Assembly (NCBI RefSeq): GCF_900099995.1
Contig: NZ_FNCZ01000009.1
Span: forward strand, 62,001-126,000
Direction of reading: 5' to 3'
Source: Winogradskyella thalassocola
GTDB taxonomy: Bacteria; Bacteroidota; Bacteroidia; Flavobacteriales; Flavobacteriaceae
Length of the DNA stretch: 64,000 nucleotides
The position numbers were made by a program, and so were the translations under genes. Shown one piece after another: positions 53,553-63,277 of the stretch. The notes beneath the pieces are model-generated. The model was not told where the DNA came from. It saw only the letters and a list, made by a program, of their open reading frames with translations, and did not search any database. Positions within the stretch are counted from its first letter, which is position 1; each line of letters begins with the position of its first letter.

Positions 53553-55082
53553 TTACTTTAAATCATAAGAATTCAAAAATAATTCTTCAATTTCAATATC
53601 AACATCCTTTAAAAATTGAATTGAAGCTTCTATAGAATTATGCAATACTTCATCTACTTTTATAAACGGCACTACTTTTCGGTATTGCTCTAAAAACGAT
53701 TCTAATAATGGTGATGTTTTTAAAGGTCTTCTAAATTCTAACGCTTGCGACGCATTCATCAATTCAATAGCAATAACGCGCTCTACATTTTTAACTAAGG
53801 TATACGCTTGTGTTGCGGCATTGGCGCCCATACTTACGTGATCTTCTTGTCCGTTACTCGACACAATACTATCTATGCTTGCCGGAGTTGCCATTTGTTT
53901 ATTTGCACTAACAATACTTGCTGAGGTGTACTGTGGAATCATAAAACCAGAATTTAGTCCTGGATTATCTACTAAAAATGCAGGCAATCCTCTTAAACCA
54001 GATACGAGTTGAAATACACGTCGTTCAGATATGTTTCCAATTTCGGCCATGGCAATTTTTAAATAATCTAAGGCCAATGCCAATGGTTGACCATGAAAAT
54101 TTCCCCCAGAAATAATTAAATCTTCCTCATGAAAAATATTAGGGTTATCAGTTACTGAGTTAATTTCAGTCAAAATAACTTTTTCAACAAAATCTAGAGT
54201 ATCCTTTGTTGCGCCGTGCACCTGTGGAATACAACGAAACGAATAAGGATCTTGAACATGTTCTTTTTCGCGTGTAATAAGCTCACTTCCTTTAAGAAAC
54301 TCATTAAAGCGTCTTGCCACTTTGCGTTGTCCAGGATGCGGTCTTACTGCATGGACTAAATCATGAAAAGGATCTAAGCGTCCATCAAAAGCATCTAAAG
54401 AAATACTAGCGATAATATCAGCTAAATACGATGTTTTATGAGACATTAATAATAAATACACACCATACGCACTCATAAATTGCGTACCATTTAATAAGGC
54501 TAAACCTTCTTTAGCTTCAAGTGTAATAGGCTTCCAATTAAATTTGTCTAAAAGTACGGCTGCATCATATTCCTCGTTATTATGTACTACTTTTCCTTTA
54601 CCTAATAAAGGCAATGCCAAATGTGCTAAAGGTGCTAAATCACCTGAAGCCCCTAAAGAGCCTTGTGTAAAAACAAATGGAAATATATCATTATTAAAAA
54701 ATTCGATGAGTCGTTCTACCGTCGCTAACTGCACTCCACTATGACCATAACTAAGCGATTGTATTTTTAAAAGCAACATCACTTTAACTATAGATTCTGG
54801 TACACGATCACCTGTTCCACAGGCATGAGACATTACTAAATTTTCTTGCAATTGACTTAAATCTGCATCAGAGATTTTCACATTATAAAGCGAACCAAAT
54901 CCTGTGTTAATTCCATACATTGGTTTTTTTTCATTGGCTAACTTTTTATCTAAATACGTTTTACATTTCTGTATATTATTTGCCGATGCTTCTGAAAGTT
55001 TTAGCTTCTTCTTTTCATAAAAAATATTATAAATTGTTACAATATCTAAAGCGTCAGAAGAAATGATATGATAGTTATCCAT
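53553..55082 (-). CDS. hutH: histidine ammonia-lyase
   Basis: 509 residues from the ATG at 55082 (MDNYHIISSDALDI); the frame continues to a TTG eight codons upstream, but the ATG gives the usual start. The electrophilic MIO cofactor forms from Ala145-Ser146-Gly147 in GSLGASGDLAPLAH. Other active-site segments are YGINTGFGSLYN, NGTQFMSAYGVYLLL, DNPNIFHEEDLIISGGNFHG and GQEDHVSMG. It deaminates histidine to urocanate. No other hut genes are in the window. Confidence 0.93.
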   Translation of the reverse strand: MDNYHIISSDALDIVTIYNIFYEKKKLKLSEASANNIQKCKTYLDKKLANEKKPMYGINTGFGSLYNVKISDADLSQLQENLVMSHACGTGDRVPESIVKVMLLLKIQSLSYGHSGVQLATVERLIEFFNNDIFPFVFTQGSLGASGDLAPLAHLALPLLGKGKVVHNNEEYDAAVLLDKFNWKPITLEAKEGLALLNGTQFMSAYGVYLLLMSHKTSYLADIIASISLDAFDGRLDPFHDLVHAVRPHPGQRKVARRFNEFLKGSELITREKEHVQDPYSFRCIPQVHGATKDTLDFVEKVILTEINSVTDNPNIFHEEDLIISGGNFHGQPLALALDYLKIAMAEIGNISERRVFQLVSGLRGLPAFLVDNPGLNSGFMIPQYTSASIVSANKQMATPASIDSIVSSNGQEDHVSMGANAATQAYTLVKNVERVIAIELMNASQALEFRRPLKTSPLLESFLEQYRKVVPFIKVDEVLHNSIEASIQFLKDVDIEIEELFLNSYDLK

Positions 55083-55181
55083 GAAGTGTATTTTATATGT
55101 CTTCAAAATTGAGAATTATTTTGGATTTTACCATGGAATAATTAATATTTCATTCAATTCTAATCATTATCTTAGATTATG

Positions 55182-55189
55182 TATTTTTG
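55182..55189 (+). promoter_or_regulatory. -7 element TATTTTTG of the first TlpA-like gene
   Basis: Exact TAnnTTTG, 21 nt before ATG 55211. It lies after the alternative start codons further upstream, which supports ATG 55211. Confidence 0.6.
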
Positions 55190-55210
55190 ATGTTAAACAA
55201 ATTAAAATAT

Positions 55211-56563
55211 ATGAAAAGATTAATAGCCGTTTTTGTAGTTGCACTATGCTTTGCGTGTAATGAAGAAGCAAAAGTAGATTACACCCTATTTTCTGGTAAA
55301 ATAGAAAACCCAAAAGACCTTAAAGTTACAATCTTAAAAGGACGCGAAAAAGTCAAAGAGATTACGTTAAACAATAACGGAACTTTTGCAGATACTCTAA
55401 AAGTTGAAGCTGGATTTTACAGCTTAAGTCACGGTGGTGAAACTTCCGCTATTTACCTTTCTCCAAAGGATAATATAAATGTAACGTTAGACACAGAAAT
55501 GTTTGACGAAACCATAGCTTACACTGGCGCAGGTTCTCAAAACAATAATTATTTAGCCGCAAAATATATGGCGAATGAAAATGCTAATATTGATATTGCA
55601 AAATTATATTCTAGCAACGAAACTGAATTTCTTTCTGCAATAAATGATATTAAAAATTCTAAATTCAAACTTTTAAAAGTTCAAAAAGATTTAAATCCTG
55701 AATTTGTCAGTATAGAAGAAAAAAACATTAAATATGACTATCTAAGTTTTATTCAAAATTATCCTTCAGCTCATAAGTATTATTCAAAAAATGAAGCATT
55801 TATACCTTCACCTGAATTTATGAAGCCGCTTGAAAACTTAGATTACAAAAATCAAACGGACTATACTAGTGTAGAAAGCTATAAAAATTTAGTAAAAAAT
55901 CATTACGTTCAAAAAATTGGTGAAGCTGATAGTCCTACTGAAGTATTTGAATTTATTAATAAAGAAGCTTTTCCGGAACTAAAGAACGATTTAGCGAGTA
56001 CACTTCAATACAGAATAGCTCCAAATAATGACGACAATAAAGTTTATTATGAAGGTATTATGGGATTATCTTCAGATGAAAAATTCAAAGACAACTTAAC
56101 TAAAGATTATAATAAAATTCAAAAACTTGTTAAAGGTATGCCATCACCTAAGTTTGTAAATTATGAGAATCATAAAGGTGGTACAACATCTTTAGATGAT
56201 CTTAAAGGGCAGTTTATTTATATAGATGTTTGGGCAACTTGGTGTGGCCCATGTATTGCCGAAATCCCATCACTTAAGGAACTTGAGAAAAAATATCATG
56301 GAAAAAACATTGCTTTTGTGAGCACTTCAATTGATGTAGAAAGTGCACATGATAAATGGGTTAAAATGGTTAATGACAAAGAATTAGGAGGCATACAACT
56401 TATTGCTGATAATAATTCAAAATCACAATTTGTTACTGATTATGCTATTAATAGTATCCCAAGATTTTTACTCATTGATCCTGATGGTAATATTGTGAGT
56501 GCAGATGCTCCGAGACCTTCTGATCCAAAACTTATAGAGTTATTTAATGAATTAAATATATAA
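55211..56563 (+). CDS. TlpA-like thiol-disulfide lipoprotein, paralogue 1
   Basis: 450 residues from ATG 55211, with lipoprotein signal MKRLIAVFVVALCFAC. The N-terminal ~110 residues form a DUF4369-like beta domain (FSGKIENPKDLKVTILKGRE), a helical linker follows, and a C-terminal thioredoxin-like domain has the redox pair in ATWCGPCIAEIPSLKELEKK and a cis-Pro in NSIPRFLLIDPDGN. It would reduce disulfides in the periplasm, for example for cytochrome c maturation. The next gene is its shorter paralogue. Terminator at 56588-56611. Confidence 0.88.
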   Translation: MKRLIAVFVVALCFACNEEAKVDYTLFSGKIENPKDLKVTILKGREKVKEITLNNNGTFADTLKVEAGFYSLSHGGETSAIYLSPKDNINVTLDTEMFDETIAYTGAGSQNNNYLAAKYMANENANIDIAKLYSSNETEFLSAINDIKNSKFKLLKVQKDLNPEFVSIEEKNIKYDYLSFIQNYPSAHKYYSKNEAFIPSPEFMKPLENLDYKNQTDYTSVESYKNLVKNHYVQKIGEADSPTEVFEFINKEAFPELKNDLASTLQYRIAPNNDDNKVYYEGIMGLSSDEKFKDNLTKDYNKIQKLVKGMPSPKFVNYENHKGGTTSLDDLKGQFIYIDVWATWCGPCIAEIPSLKELEKKYHGKNIAFVSTSIDVESAHDKWVKMVNDKELGGIQLIADNNSKSQFVTDYAINSIPRFLLIDPDGNIVSADAPRPSDPKLIELFNELNI

Positions 56564-56587
56564 GCAAAACAATTTTATAAATGACAT

Positions 56588-56611
56588 AAAAGCCTTCTTT
56601 TGAAGGCTTTT
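56588..56611 (+). terminator. terminator after TlpA-like gene 1
   Basis: AAAAGCCTTC pairs with GAAGGCTTTT around a TTTT loop, then T residues. Confidence 0.8.
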
Positions 56612-56675
56612 TGATTTTATCATTTTTAGATAAAATTTTATAATAATTTTAAAATAGGTCTTACTATATAATGTT

Positions 56676-56683
56676 TATTTTTG
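56676..56683 (+). promoter_or_regulatory. -7 element TATTTTTG of the second TlpA-like gene
   Basis: Exact TAnnTTTG, 22 nt before the ATG at 56706; same element as in front of its paralogue. Confidence 0.6.
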
Positions 56684-56705
56684 CTTTCAAACAAAAAAAC
56701 GAGTT

Positions 56706-57743
56706 ATGAAACGATTATTATCACTTTGCGTGGCAGTTACATTATTTGCATGTAAAGGAGAACCAAAAGATTATGTTACACTTTCTGGAAAAATTGCAAA
56801 TCCTGATGAAAGTAAAACCCTAAAAATATTTAAGCCAGGAGCTTACGAAAAGATAATTACCTTAAATGATGATGGTACATTTAACGACACATTAAAAGTT
56901 GAAGCTGGAGATTACAACTTTCAACACGGAAAGGAATACGGTCAGATATACTTAAAAAATGACAACGTGTCTTCTTTTGAAACGGATTATAATGCCTTTA
57001 TAGATTCTGTTATTTTTAAGGGTGATGATTCTGATCTAAATAATTTTACGGTTCAATCCTTTTTAATTTCTAAAAATCACTTTACCGAAGATCTTGTTGC
57101 TACAGGTGATATGAGTCAAGTGGAAGAAGCTATTGTAGGTTATAAGTCTGCTTACGAAGATTTAAAACTTAAATATACTGACGTAGATTCTACTCATGTT
57201 GCTATTATGGATAATAACATTAATATGACTGTGGAGCAACTTTCTAAATTTATGGAAAGTAAGCAAGCTAGACTTAATGCTTTTCCAAAAGGATCTCCAT
57301 CACCTATTTTTGAAAACTACGAAAATTATGCTGGTGGAAAAACATCACTTTCTGACTTAAAAGGTAAATACGTATATATAGATTTATGGGCAACTTGGTG
57401 TGGTCCTTGTATTAAGGAAATACCTTCACTTAAAAAAGTTGAAAAACAATATGAAGGAAAAAACATAGAATTTGTAAGTATTTCTGTTGATGAAGGTCGA
57501 GGTTATAAAGGAGATCCTGCTGAAGCTTATAAAGGTTGGAAAAAAATGGTAAGTGAAAAGGAATTAGGTGGTATGCAGTTAATTGCTGATAATGGTTTTA
57601 TGTCTCAGTTTATACAAGATTATAAAGTTAGTGGAATTCCAAGATTTATATTAATAGATCCTAATGGAAATATTGTGAGTGCAGATGCGCCAAGACCATC
57701 TAACTCTGCTTTAATAAATTTATTTAATGAGTTGAGTATCTAA
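56706..57743 (+). CDS. TlpA-like thiol-disulfide lipoprotein, paralogue 2
   Basis: 345 residues, signal MKRLLSLCVAVTLFAC with lipobox LFAC. Same layout as its upstream neighbour: DUF4369-like domain (LSGKIANPDESKTLKIFKPG), helical linker (about 100 residues shorter) and thioredoxin domain with ATWCGPCIKEIPSLKKVEKQ and SGIPRFILIDPNGN. Both end with the same tail SADAPRPS ... LFNELxI, so they arose by tandem duplication. Each has its own promoter and terminator. Confidence 0.88.
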   Translation: MKRLLSLCVAVTLFACKGEPKDYVTLSGKIANPDESKTLKIFKPGAYEKIITLNDDGTFNDTLKVEAGDYNFQHGKEYGQIYLKNDNVSSFETDYNAFIDSVIFKGDDSDLNNFTVQSFLISKNHFTEDLVATGDMSQVEEAIVGYKSAYEDLKLKYTDVDSTHVAIMDNNINMTVEQLSKFMESKQARLNAFPKGSPSPIFENYENYAGGKTSLSDLKGKYVYIDLWATWCGPCIKEIPSLKKVEKQYEGKNIEFVSISVDEGRGYKGDPAEAYKGWKKMVSEKELGGMQLIADNGFMSQFIQDYKVSGIPRFILIDPNGNIVSADAPRPSNSALINLFNELSI

Positions 57744-57761
57744 TTTCAACATCATTGAATT

Positions 57762-57795
57762 AAAAGCCTGTTTAAATAAATTTAAACAGGCTTTT
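57762..57795. terminator. bidirectional terminator
   Basis: AAAAGCCTGTTTAAA pairs perfectly with TTTAAACAGGCTTTT. Between TlpA-like gene 2 (+) and nnr (-). Confidence 0.85.
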
Positions 57796-57804
57796 TTTAT
57801 GTTA

Positions 57805-59358
57805 TTATTTTTCTTGTTGCGGTTCTTCTTTTGGCGGTTCTGGTTGTTTGAATAAATCGATATAAGCTTCACCAATAGTTTCTATTATGTGACTCGCTAT
57901 TAAACTTTGATAACCATAATCTTCTATGGAAATATCTGCGGATTTACCATGCAGATACACTCCAAAAATAGTAGCAGCCAAAGGCGTGTATCCTTGCGCT
58001 ATTAAACCTGAAATTAGTCCTGTTAACACATCACCACTTCCTGCTGTTGCCATACCTGGATTTCCTGTGGTATTTATATACAATTTATTTTTATTCACCG
58101 TGATGGAGTGTGCTCCTTTAATTAAGACAATAACCTTATACTTTTCTGAAAAAGCTTTTACTTTTTCTAGTTTTTCAAAATCATTGGACCATTTCCCTAT
58201 TAACCGTTCTAACTCTTTAGGATGTGGTGTTAATACGGTTTGTGCTGGCAACAATTTTAAAAGTGATTTCTTTTGTGACAATATATTTAAGCCATCTGCA
58301 TCAATCACTAATGGAGCTTTATTTTTCTTTAAAAATACTTCAAGTGTCTTTGCCGTTTCAGCAGAAGTACCAAGTCCTACTCCAACACCAATTACAGTTG
58401 GTTCTATATTGAAATTTATATTTGAAATATGCGTTTCAGAATCATCTGTAATCACCATTACTTCTGGTATAGCCGTTTGCAAACTGTGATATCCACATTT
58501 TGGAATGTACGCCGTTACCAATCCTGCACCAGCACTTAAAGCTGCTCTACTCGCTAGATTAACAGCTCCTATTTTACCGTAGCTTCCTCCCAAAATCATC
58601 ACATGCCCAAAATCTCCTTTATGCGCAAATTTTCTTCTCGGTTTATATATAGGTAAGACTTCATGCTTTGAAATCAACTCAACTTCCGTTTCGGTTTTTA
58701 TTAAATAATCACGATCTATACCTATATCCAAAACTTCCCATTGTACAGTATATTTTTCGGTTTCGGGTAAAAAGAATACCAACTTTGGAGATTGAAAACT
58801 CAAAGTATAACCTGCATAAACAACAGCATTCTCTTCTTCTACGGCTTTATCTGTATATAATCCGGAAGGTATATCTATAGACAACGTAAATGCTTTGGAT
58901 GCTTTAAATTTTTGAAATAAAACTTTTACCCAATCATTTGGAGGTCTATTCAACCCAATACCAAAAATAGCATCTACAATAATGTCATCCACACCAATTT
59001 CAATTTCAGTGAAATCTTCCTTGCAGCTCAACATTGTTGGCCATTTTTTAGTAACAGATTTAATACGATCGTAATTAATCAAAAAGTCTTTAGAACGCTT
59101 ATCACTACAATTCACTATATATGTAACCACATTATAGCCATGTGTTACTAAATGTCTTGCTAAAACAAGTCCGTCACCACCATTGTTGCCAATACCACAA
59201 AACACATGAATTGGTACTTGTGCACCTTGCATTCGAGCATGCATCCAATTAAATATTTGTGTACCTGCACGTTCCATTAAGTCTGTAGAGGAAATATTTT
59301 GGCGTTCTGTAGTTAATTTATCTCCTTCGTAAATTTGTTCTTTAGAAAATAATTTCAT
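57805..59358 (-). CDS. nnr: bifunctional NAD(P)H-hydrate epimerase / dehydratase
   Basis: 517 residues. The N-terminal YjeF_N epimerase (MKLFSKEQIYEGDKLT, GIGNNGGDGLVLARHL, VDAIFGIGLNRP) is fused to a C-terminal YjeF_C dehydratase (KGDFGHVMILGGSYGKIGAV, VIDADGLNILSQ, TGNPGMATAGSGDVLTGLIS). Together they repair the damaged hydrates of NADH and NADPH at the expense of ADP or ATP. The fusion is usual in bacteria. The last ~20 residues are rich in Pro, Glu and Gln. Single gene. Confidence 0.94.
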   Translation of the reverse strand: MKLFSKEQIYEGDKLTTERQNISSTDLMERAGTQIFNWMHARMQGAQVPIHVFCGIGNNGGDGLVLARHLVTHGYNVVTYIVNCSDKRSKDFLINYDRIKSVTKKWPTMLSCKEDFTEIEIGVDDIIVDAIFGIGLNRPPNDWVKVLFQKFKASKAFTLSIDIPSGLYTDKAVEEENAVVYAGYTLSFQSPKLVFFLPETEKYTVQWEVLDIGIDRDYLIKTETEVELISKHEVLPIYKPRRKFAHKGDFGHVMILGGSYGKIGAVNLASRAALSAGAGLVTAYIPKCGYHSLQTAIPEVMVITDDSETHISNINFNIEPTVIGVGVGLGTSAETAKTLEVFLKKNKAPLVIDADGLNILSQKKSLLKLLPAQTVLTPHPKELERLIGKWSNDFEKLEKVKAFSEKYKVIVLIKGAHSITVNKNKLYINTTGNPGMATAGSGDVLTGLISGLIAQGYTPLAATIFGVYLHGKSADISIEDYGYQSLIASHIIETIGEAYIDLFKQPEPPKEEPQQEK

Positions 59359-59743
59359 GTAATAATATGTATTGTTTATTAATAGTATATCTCACATCCA
59401 TAATTTCATTCTCTTTTAACTGAGAAGGTTATACTGCGGACATGTCGAATATTGTTTTAAAAGCGTTTGCAAATAGCAAGTTTCATTTCATTTTTAATAA
59501 TTAGAAGACGTATTTTTAACAAATCCCTAAAAAGAAACGAATTGTTTTTTTATTGTTATAAAAATAATACATTTGAGATGTAATGAAGAAAAAAAATAAC
59601 ATATCCATAATTTCCAATTCACACGCTATGTGTGCATTTATGTTTTTTATTTCAACAATTATTACCCTTTGGGGTAATTTATAATATGCTCTCCGTCCCT
59701 AATTGTCTATACAGACATTTTATTCTCTTAAAATATATTTAGT
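59359..59743 (+). promoter_or_regulatory. 385-bp leader region of the thr operon
   Basis: Contains an exact -7 element TACATTTG (59568-59575), a possible leader peptide (59583-59684), and a hairpin with arms ATTACCC and GGGGTAAT (around 59660-59677) that overlaps the peptide's end. The final ~60 nt before thrA hold a weak second hairpin (TGTCT/AGACA) and T-rich DNA. Upstream of 59568 nothing else was seen. Confidence 0.5.
59583..59684 (+). CDS. possible thr-operon leader peptide
   Basis: 33 codons beginning almost at the predicted transcription start (-7 element 59568-59575), so the message may be nearly leaderless. The peptide is rich in Ile, Ser and Thr: MKKKNNISIIS at the start and FFISTIITLWGNL at the end. 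The hairpin ATTACCC/GGGGTAAT covers its last codons. Threonine operons in enterobacteria are attenuated through Thr/Ile-rich leader peptides; this would be the flavobacterial counterpart. Support is only composition and position. Confidence 0.35.
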   Translation: MKKKNNISIISNSHAMCAFMFFISTIITLWGNL

Positions 59744-62218
59744 ATGAAAGTTCTCAAATTTGGTGGAACATCAGTTGGTTCAGCCGAAAACATAAATAAA
59801 GTCATTTCTATTTTAGATCAACAATCTAAAACAACCAATATTGCCGTTGTGGTTTCTGCCGTTGGTGGCATTACAGATAAATTATTAGAAGCAGGAAACT
59901 TAGCTTGTAATAAAGATTTAGACTACAAACATAAATATGATACCATTTGGTCTATTCACAATGCTGTAATTGAGGGTTTATTTTTAAATCCTGATAATGA
60001 TAAATCAATACAAAAAAAGCAGGATGATTTACATGATTTAATTACAGAAAAATTAAGTGACCTAAAAAGTCTCTTAGACGGTATTTATCTTATTAATGAA
60101 TTGTCCCCAAAAACTAAGGATAAATTATTAAGTTTTGGTGAAAATTTATCATCGACTATAATTTACTATACATTAGAATCTAGAGCAATCGACGCGGCAT
60201 TAAAGAACTCGCAAGAACTCATTGTTACAGATTCAAATTTTAATAATGCTACCGTATATTTCGATATTACAAACACTAATATCCAATCCTTTTTTAATTC
60301 AAACTCTAGTCCTATTGTTTTACTTCCTGGTTTTGTCTCAAACTCTATCAATGGTGAAATAACAACTTTAGGTCGTGGTGGTTCAGATTACACAGCAGCT
60401 ATTATTGCAGCGGCAATGGATGCTGATGAATTACAAATCTGGACAGACGTCAGTGGTATGTACACCACTAATCCTAAACTAGTAAAACAAGCTTCACCAA
60501 TTGTAGAATTATCATATCAAGAGGCTGTTGAATTATCACATTTTGGTGCCAAAGTTTTATACCCACCAACAGTAATGCCTGTACTTAAAAAGAAAATTCC
60601 TATTGTGATTAAAAACACTTTAGATCCTGATGCTATTGGTACTACAATTACGCAAAACGTAACTCCAAATGGAAATTCGCCTGTAAAAGGAATTAGCAAT
60701 ATTGATAATGTAGCCCTACTTACCTTACAAGGTAATGGTATGGTTGGTGTGCCCGGATTTAGTAAGCGGTTATTTGAAACGCTTGCTCAAGAGAAAATTA
60801 ATATCATTTTAATTACACAATCATCTTCAGAACATACTATTTGTTTCGGAATATCTGATCTCGATGCGCAACGTGCAAAAATAGCTATTGATTCTGTTTT
60901 TGAATATGAAATTGCGCTGCAAAAAATTGACCCTATTGTTTTAGAAACCAACTTATCTATCATCGCCGTAATTGGTGATAAAATGAAAAATCATCAAGGT
61001 ATAAGCGGGAAGATGTTTAGTACACTTGGTAAAAACAACGTGAATATTAGAGCCATTGCTCAAGGGGCTTCTGAACGTAATATCTCTGCTGTGATTCATA
61101 AAAACGATGTAAAAAAAGCATTAAATAGTTTACACGAGCAGTTTTTTGAAATTAAGACCAAACAAATCAATCTCTTTATTACTGGAGTTGGTAATGTTGG
61201 AGAACGACTTATAGAACAGATAAAACAACAAAAAGGGTATTTAAAGGAGAACTTTAAAATCAACTTAAGAATCGCTGGGTTATCAAACTCTAGAACCATG
61301 GTTGTTAACGACGAAGGTATTAATTTAAAGAACTGGAAACAGGAACTCGAAAACGGAGAAAAAGCAACTTTAGATGGTTTTTTTGAACACGCTAAAAACT
61401 TGAACTTAAGAAATTCTGTGTTCGTAGATATTACGGCAAATGAAGCGGTATCTAATATTTATGGCAACTACTTAAAGCAAAGCATTTCTGTAGTCGCTTG
61501 TAATAAAATTGCATGTTCTGGCAACATTGAATACTACAATGAATTAAAAGCGCTATCAAGACAATACAATGCGTCCTTTTTATTTGAAACCAATGTTGGT
61601 GCAGGTTTACCTGTATTAGACACCTTGAGTAATTTGATTACGTCAGGAGATAAAATAAATACTATTCAGGCTGTATTATCTGGAAGCTTAAACTTTATAT
61701 TCAATAATTTTAATGCAGAAACTACTTTTTACGATGTTGTAAAACAAGCACAAGAAGAAGGTTATACTGAACCAGATCCGAGAATAGATTTAAGCGGAAT
61801 TGATGTCGCTCGTAAAGTTTTAATTTTAGCTCGTGAAAGTGGTCATGCTATTGAATTATCTCAACTTGAAACTGATAATTTCTTAACCGAAAATGCCTCA
61901 AATTCTGATACTGTTGAAGACTTCTTCAAAACATTGATTGAAGACGAAGCGTATTATCAACGCTTATTTAAATCTGCTCAAGACAATAACTGCCAACTAA
62001 AATTTGTTGCCGAATTTAATAATGGAAAAGCTAAAGTTGGACTTCAAGAAATTCCTGAAGGGCATCCATTTTATAACTTAAAAGGAAAAGATAATATCGT
62101 AATGTTTTACACGCAACGCTATCCTGAGCAACCCTTAATCATTAAAGGTGCTGGTGCTGGTGCAGATGTTACAGCGTCTGGGTTATTTGCTGATATCATT
62201 AGAATCGCTAATAACTAA
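59744..62218 (+). CDS. thrA: bifunctional aspartate kinase / homoserine dehydrogenase
   Basis: 824 residues. Aspartate kinase domain (MKVLKFGGTSVGSAENI, GRGGSDYTAAIIAAAM, EAVELSHFGAKVLYPPTV), two ACT regulatory repeats (~315-465, with GVPGFSKRLFETLAQEKINI and NHQGISGKMFSTLGKNNVNI), and homoserine dehydrogenase (ITGVGNVGERLIEQI, ETNVGAGLPVLDTLSNLI, GYTEPDPRIDLSGIDVARKV). It carries out the first and third steps of threonine/methionine synthesis and is normally inhibited by threonine. First structural gene of thrABC; thrB starts 2 nt after its stop. Confidence 0.95.
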   Translation: MKVLKFGGTSVGSAENINKVISILDQQSKTTNIAVVVSAVGGITDKLLEAGNLACNKDLDYKHKYDTIWSIHNAVIEGLFLNPDNDKSIQKKQDDLHDLITEKLSDLKSLLDGIYLINELSPKTKDKLLSFGENLSSTIIYYTLESRAIDAALKNSQELIVTDSNFNNATVYFDITNTNIQSFFNSNSSPIVLLPGFVSNSINGEITTLGRGGSDYTAAIIAAAMDADELQIWTDVSGMYTTNPKLVKQASPIVELSYQEAVELSHFGAKVLYPPTVMPVLKKKIPIVIKNTLDPDAIGTTITQNVTPNGNSPVKGISNIDNVALLTLQGNGMVGVPGFSKRLFETLAQEKINIILITQSSSEHTICFGISDLDAQRAKIAIDSVFEYEIALQKIDPIVLETNLSIIAVIGDKMKNHQGISGKMFSTLGKNNVNIRAIAQGASERNISAVIHKNDVKKALNSLHEQFFEIKTKQINLFITGVGNVGERLIEQIKQQKGYLKENFKINLRIAGLSNSRTMVVNDEGINLKNWKQELENGEKATLDGFFEHAKNLNLRNSVFVDITANEAVSNIYGNYLKQSISVVACNKIACSGNIEYYNELKALSRQYNASFLFETNVGAGLPVLDTLSNLITSGDKINTIQAVLSGSLNFIFNNFNAETTFYDVVKQAQEEGYTEPDPRIDLSGIDVARKVLILARESGHAIELSQLETDNFLTENASNSDTVEDFFKTLIEDEAYYQRLFKSAQDNNCQLKFVAEFNNGKAKVGLQEIPEGHPFYNLKGKDNIVMFYTQRYPEQPLIIKGAGAGADVTASGLFADIIRIANN

Positions 62219-62219
62219 T

Positions 62220-63146
62220 ATGATGACTGAAGAAATTAAAATATTTTCACCTGCAACCGTAGCTAATGTCGCCTGTGGCTTTGATGTGTTAGGCTTTTGT
62301 TTAGATACTATCGGTGACGAAATGGTCATCAGAAAAACAGAAGAAAAAGGTATAAAGATCACAAAAATTGAAGGCTACGATTTACCTTTTGAAGCAGAAA
62401 AAAATGTGGCAGGAGTTTCGGCTTTAGCCATGTATGACGCTTTACAACCCGATTGCGGTTTTGAAATAGAAATTTATAAAAAAATAAAACCAGGCAGTGG
62501 TATTGGAAGCAGTTCGGCTAGTGCGGCAGGAAGTGTTTTTGGAATGAATGAACTCCTCGGAAGACCATTAGATAAAACGAAGCTGACGTACTATGCTATG
62601 AAAGGCGAAGTTTTGGCTAGTCAATGTGAACATGCGGATAATTTGGCTCCTGCTATTTTTGGTGGATTTACACTTGTTAAAAGTGCTTCTCCACTGCAAA
62701 TATTAGAGCTACCGACGCCATCGGATTTATTTGCGACGTTAATTCATCCACAAATTGAAATTAAAACTTCAGAGTCTCGCGCGATTTTACCTAAAGAGAT
62801 TCCATTAAGCAATGCTATTACACAATGGGCAAATGTGGGTAGTTTAGTACATGCTTTACATACTTCAGATTATGATTTAATTAAAGATGCATTGCACGAT
62901 GTGGTGATTGAACCCTATCGTAAACAATTAATTCCACATTTTGATGCTGTTAAAACTGCAGCATTAGAAGCTGGAGCTTTGGGTTGTGCGATTTCGGGCT
63001 CTGGACCTTCAATTTTTATGTTGAGTAAAAGTGAAGCTACAGCTAAGGAGGTCGAAAAAACGATAAGAAACGTATATTCAACAACAGATATATTATTTGA
63101 AACTTATGTTTCTAAAATAAATACTGAAGGAATTCGAGTGATTTAA
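62220..63146 (+). CDS. thrB: homoserine kinase
   Basis: 308 residues from ATG 62220 (an ATG at 62223 is the alternative). The frame is open upstream inside thrA, but homology starts at EIKIFSPATVANVACGFDVL. GHMP-kinase motifs are KPGSGIGSSSASAAGSVFGM (ATP loop) and the C-terminal GALGCAISGSGPSIFML. It phosphorylates homoserine for threonine synthase. Second gene of the thr operon. Confidence 0.95.
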   Translation: MMTEEIKIFSPATVANVACGFDVLGFCLDTIGDEMVIRKTEEKGIKITKIEGYDLPFEAEKNVAGVSALAMYDALQPDCGFEIEIYKKIKPGSGIGSSSASAAGSVFGMNELLGRPLDKTKLTYYAMKGEVLASQCEHADNLAPAIFGGFTLVKSASPLQILELPTPSDLFATLIHPQIEIKTSESRAILPKEIPLSNAITQWANVGSLVHALHTSDYDLIKDALHDVVIEPYRKQLIPHFDAVKTAALEAGALGCAISGSGPSIFMLSKSEATAKEVEKTIRNVYSTTDILFETYVSKINTEGIRVI

Positions 63147-63277
63147 TAATTATTCCGAAGACTTAATACTAAAAGTTATAACACAAAGCTTCACAGAGAA
63201 GGCACGAAGATCCACAAAGAATTTTCTCTAAAAAGTTAACTTAAATGAAGCGTTTAATAATTTAGAATAAAAATAAA

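Noticed and set aside
62148..62219. Extended N-terminus for homoserine kinase overlapping thrA
   Set aside because: The extra 24 residues have no counterpart in the kinase family and lie inside the thrA coding end; ATG 62220 directly after the thrA stop is the normal coupled start.
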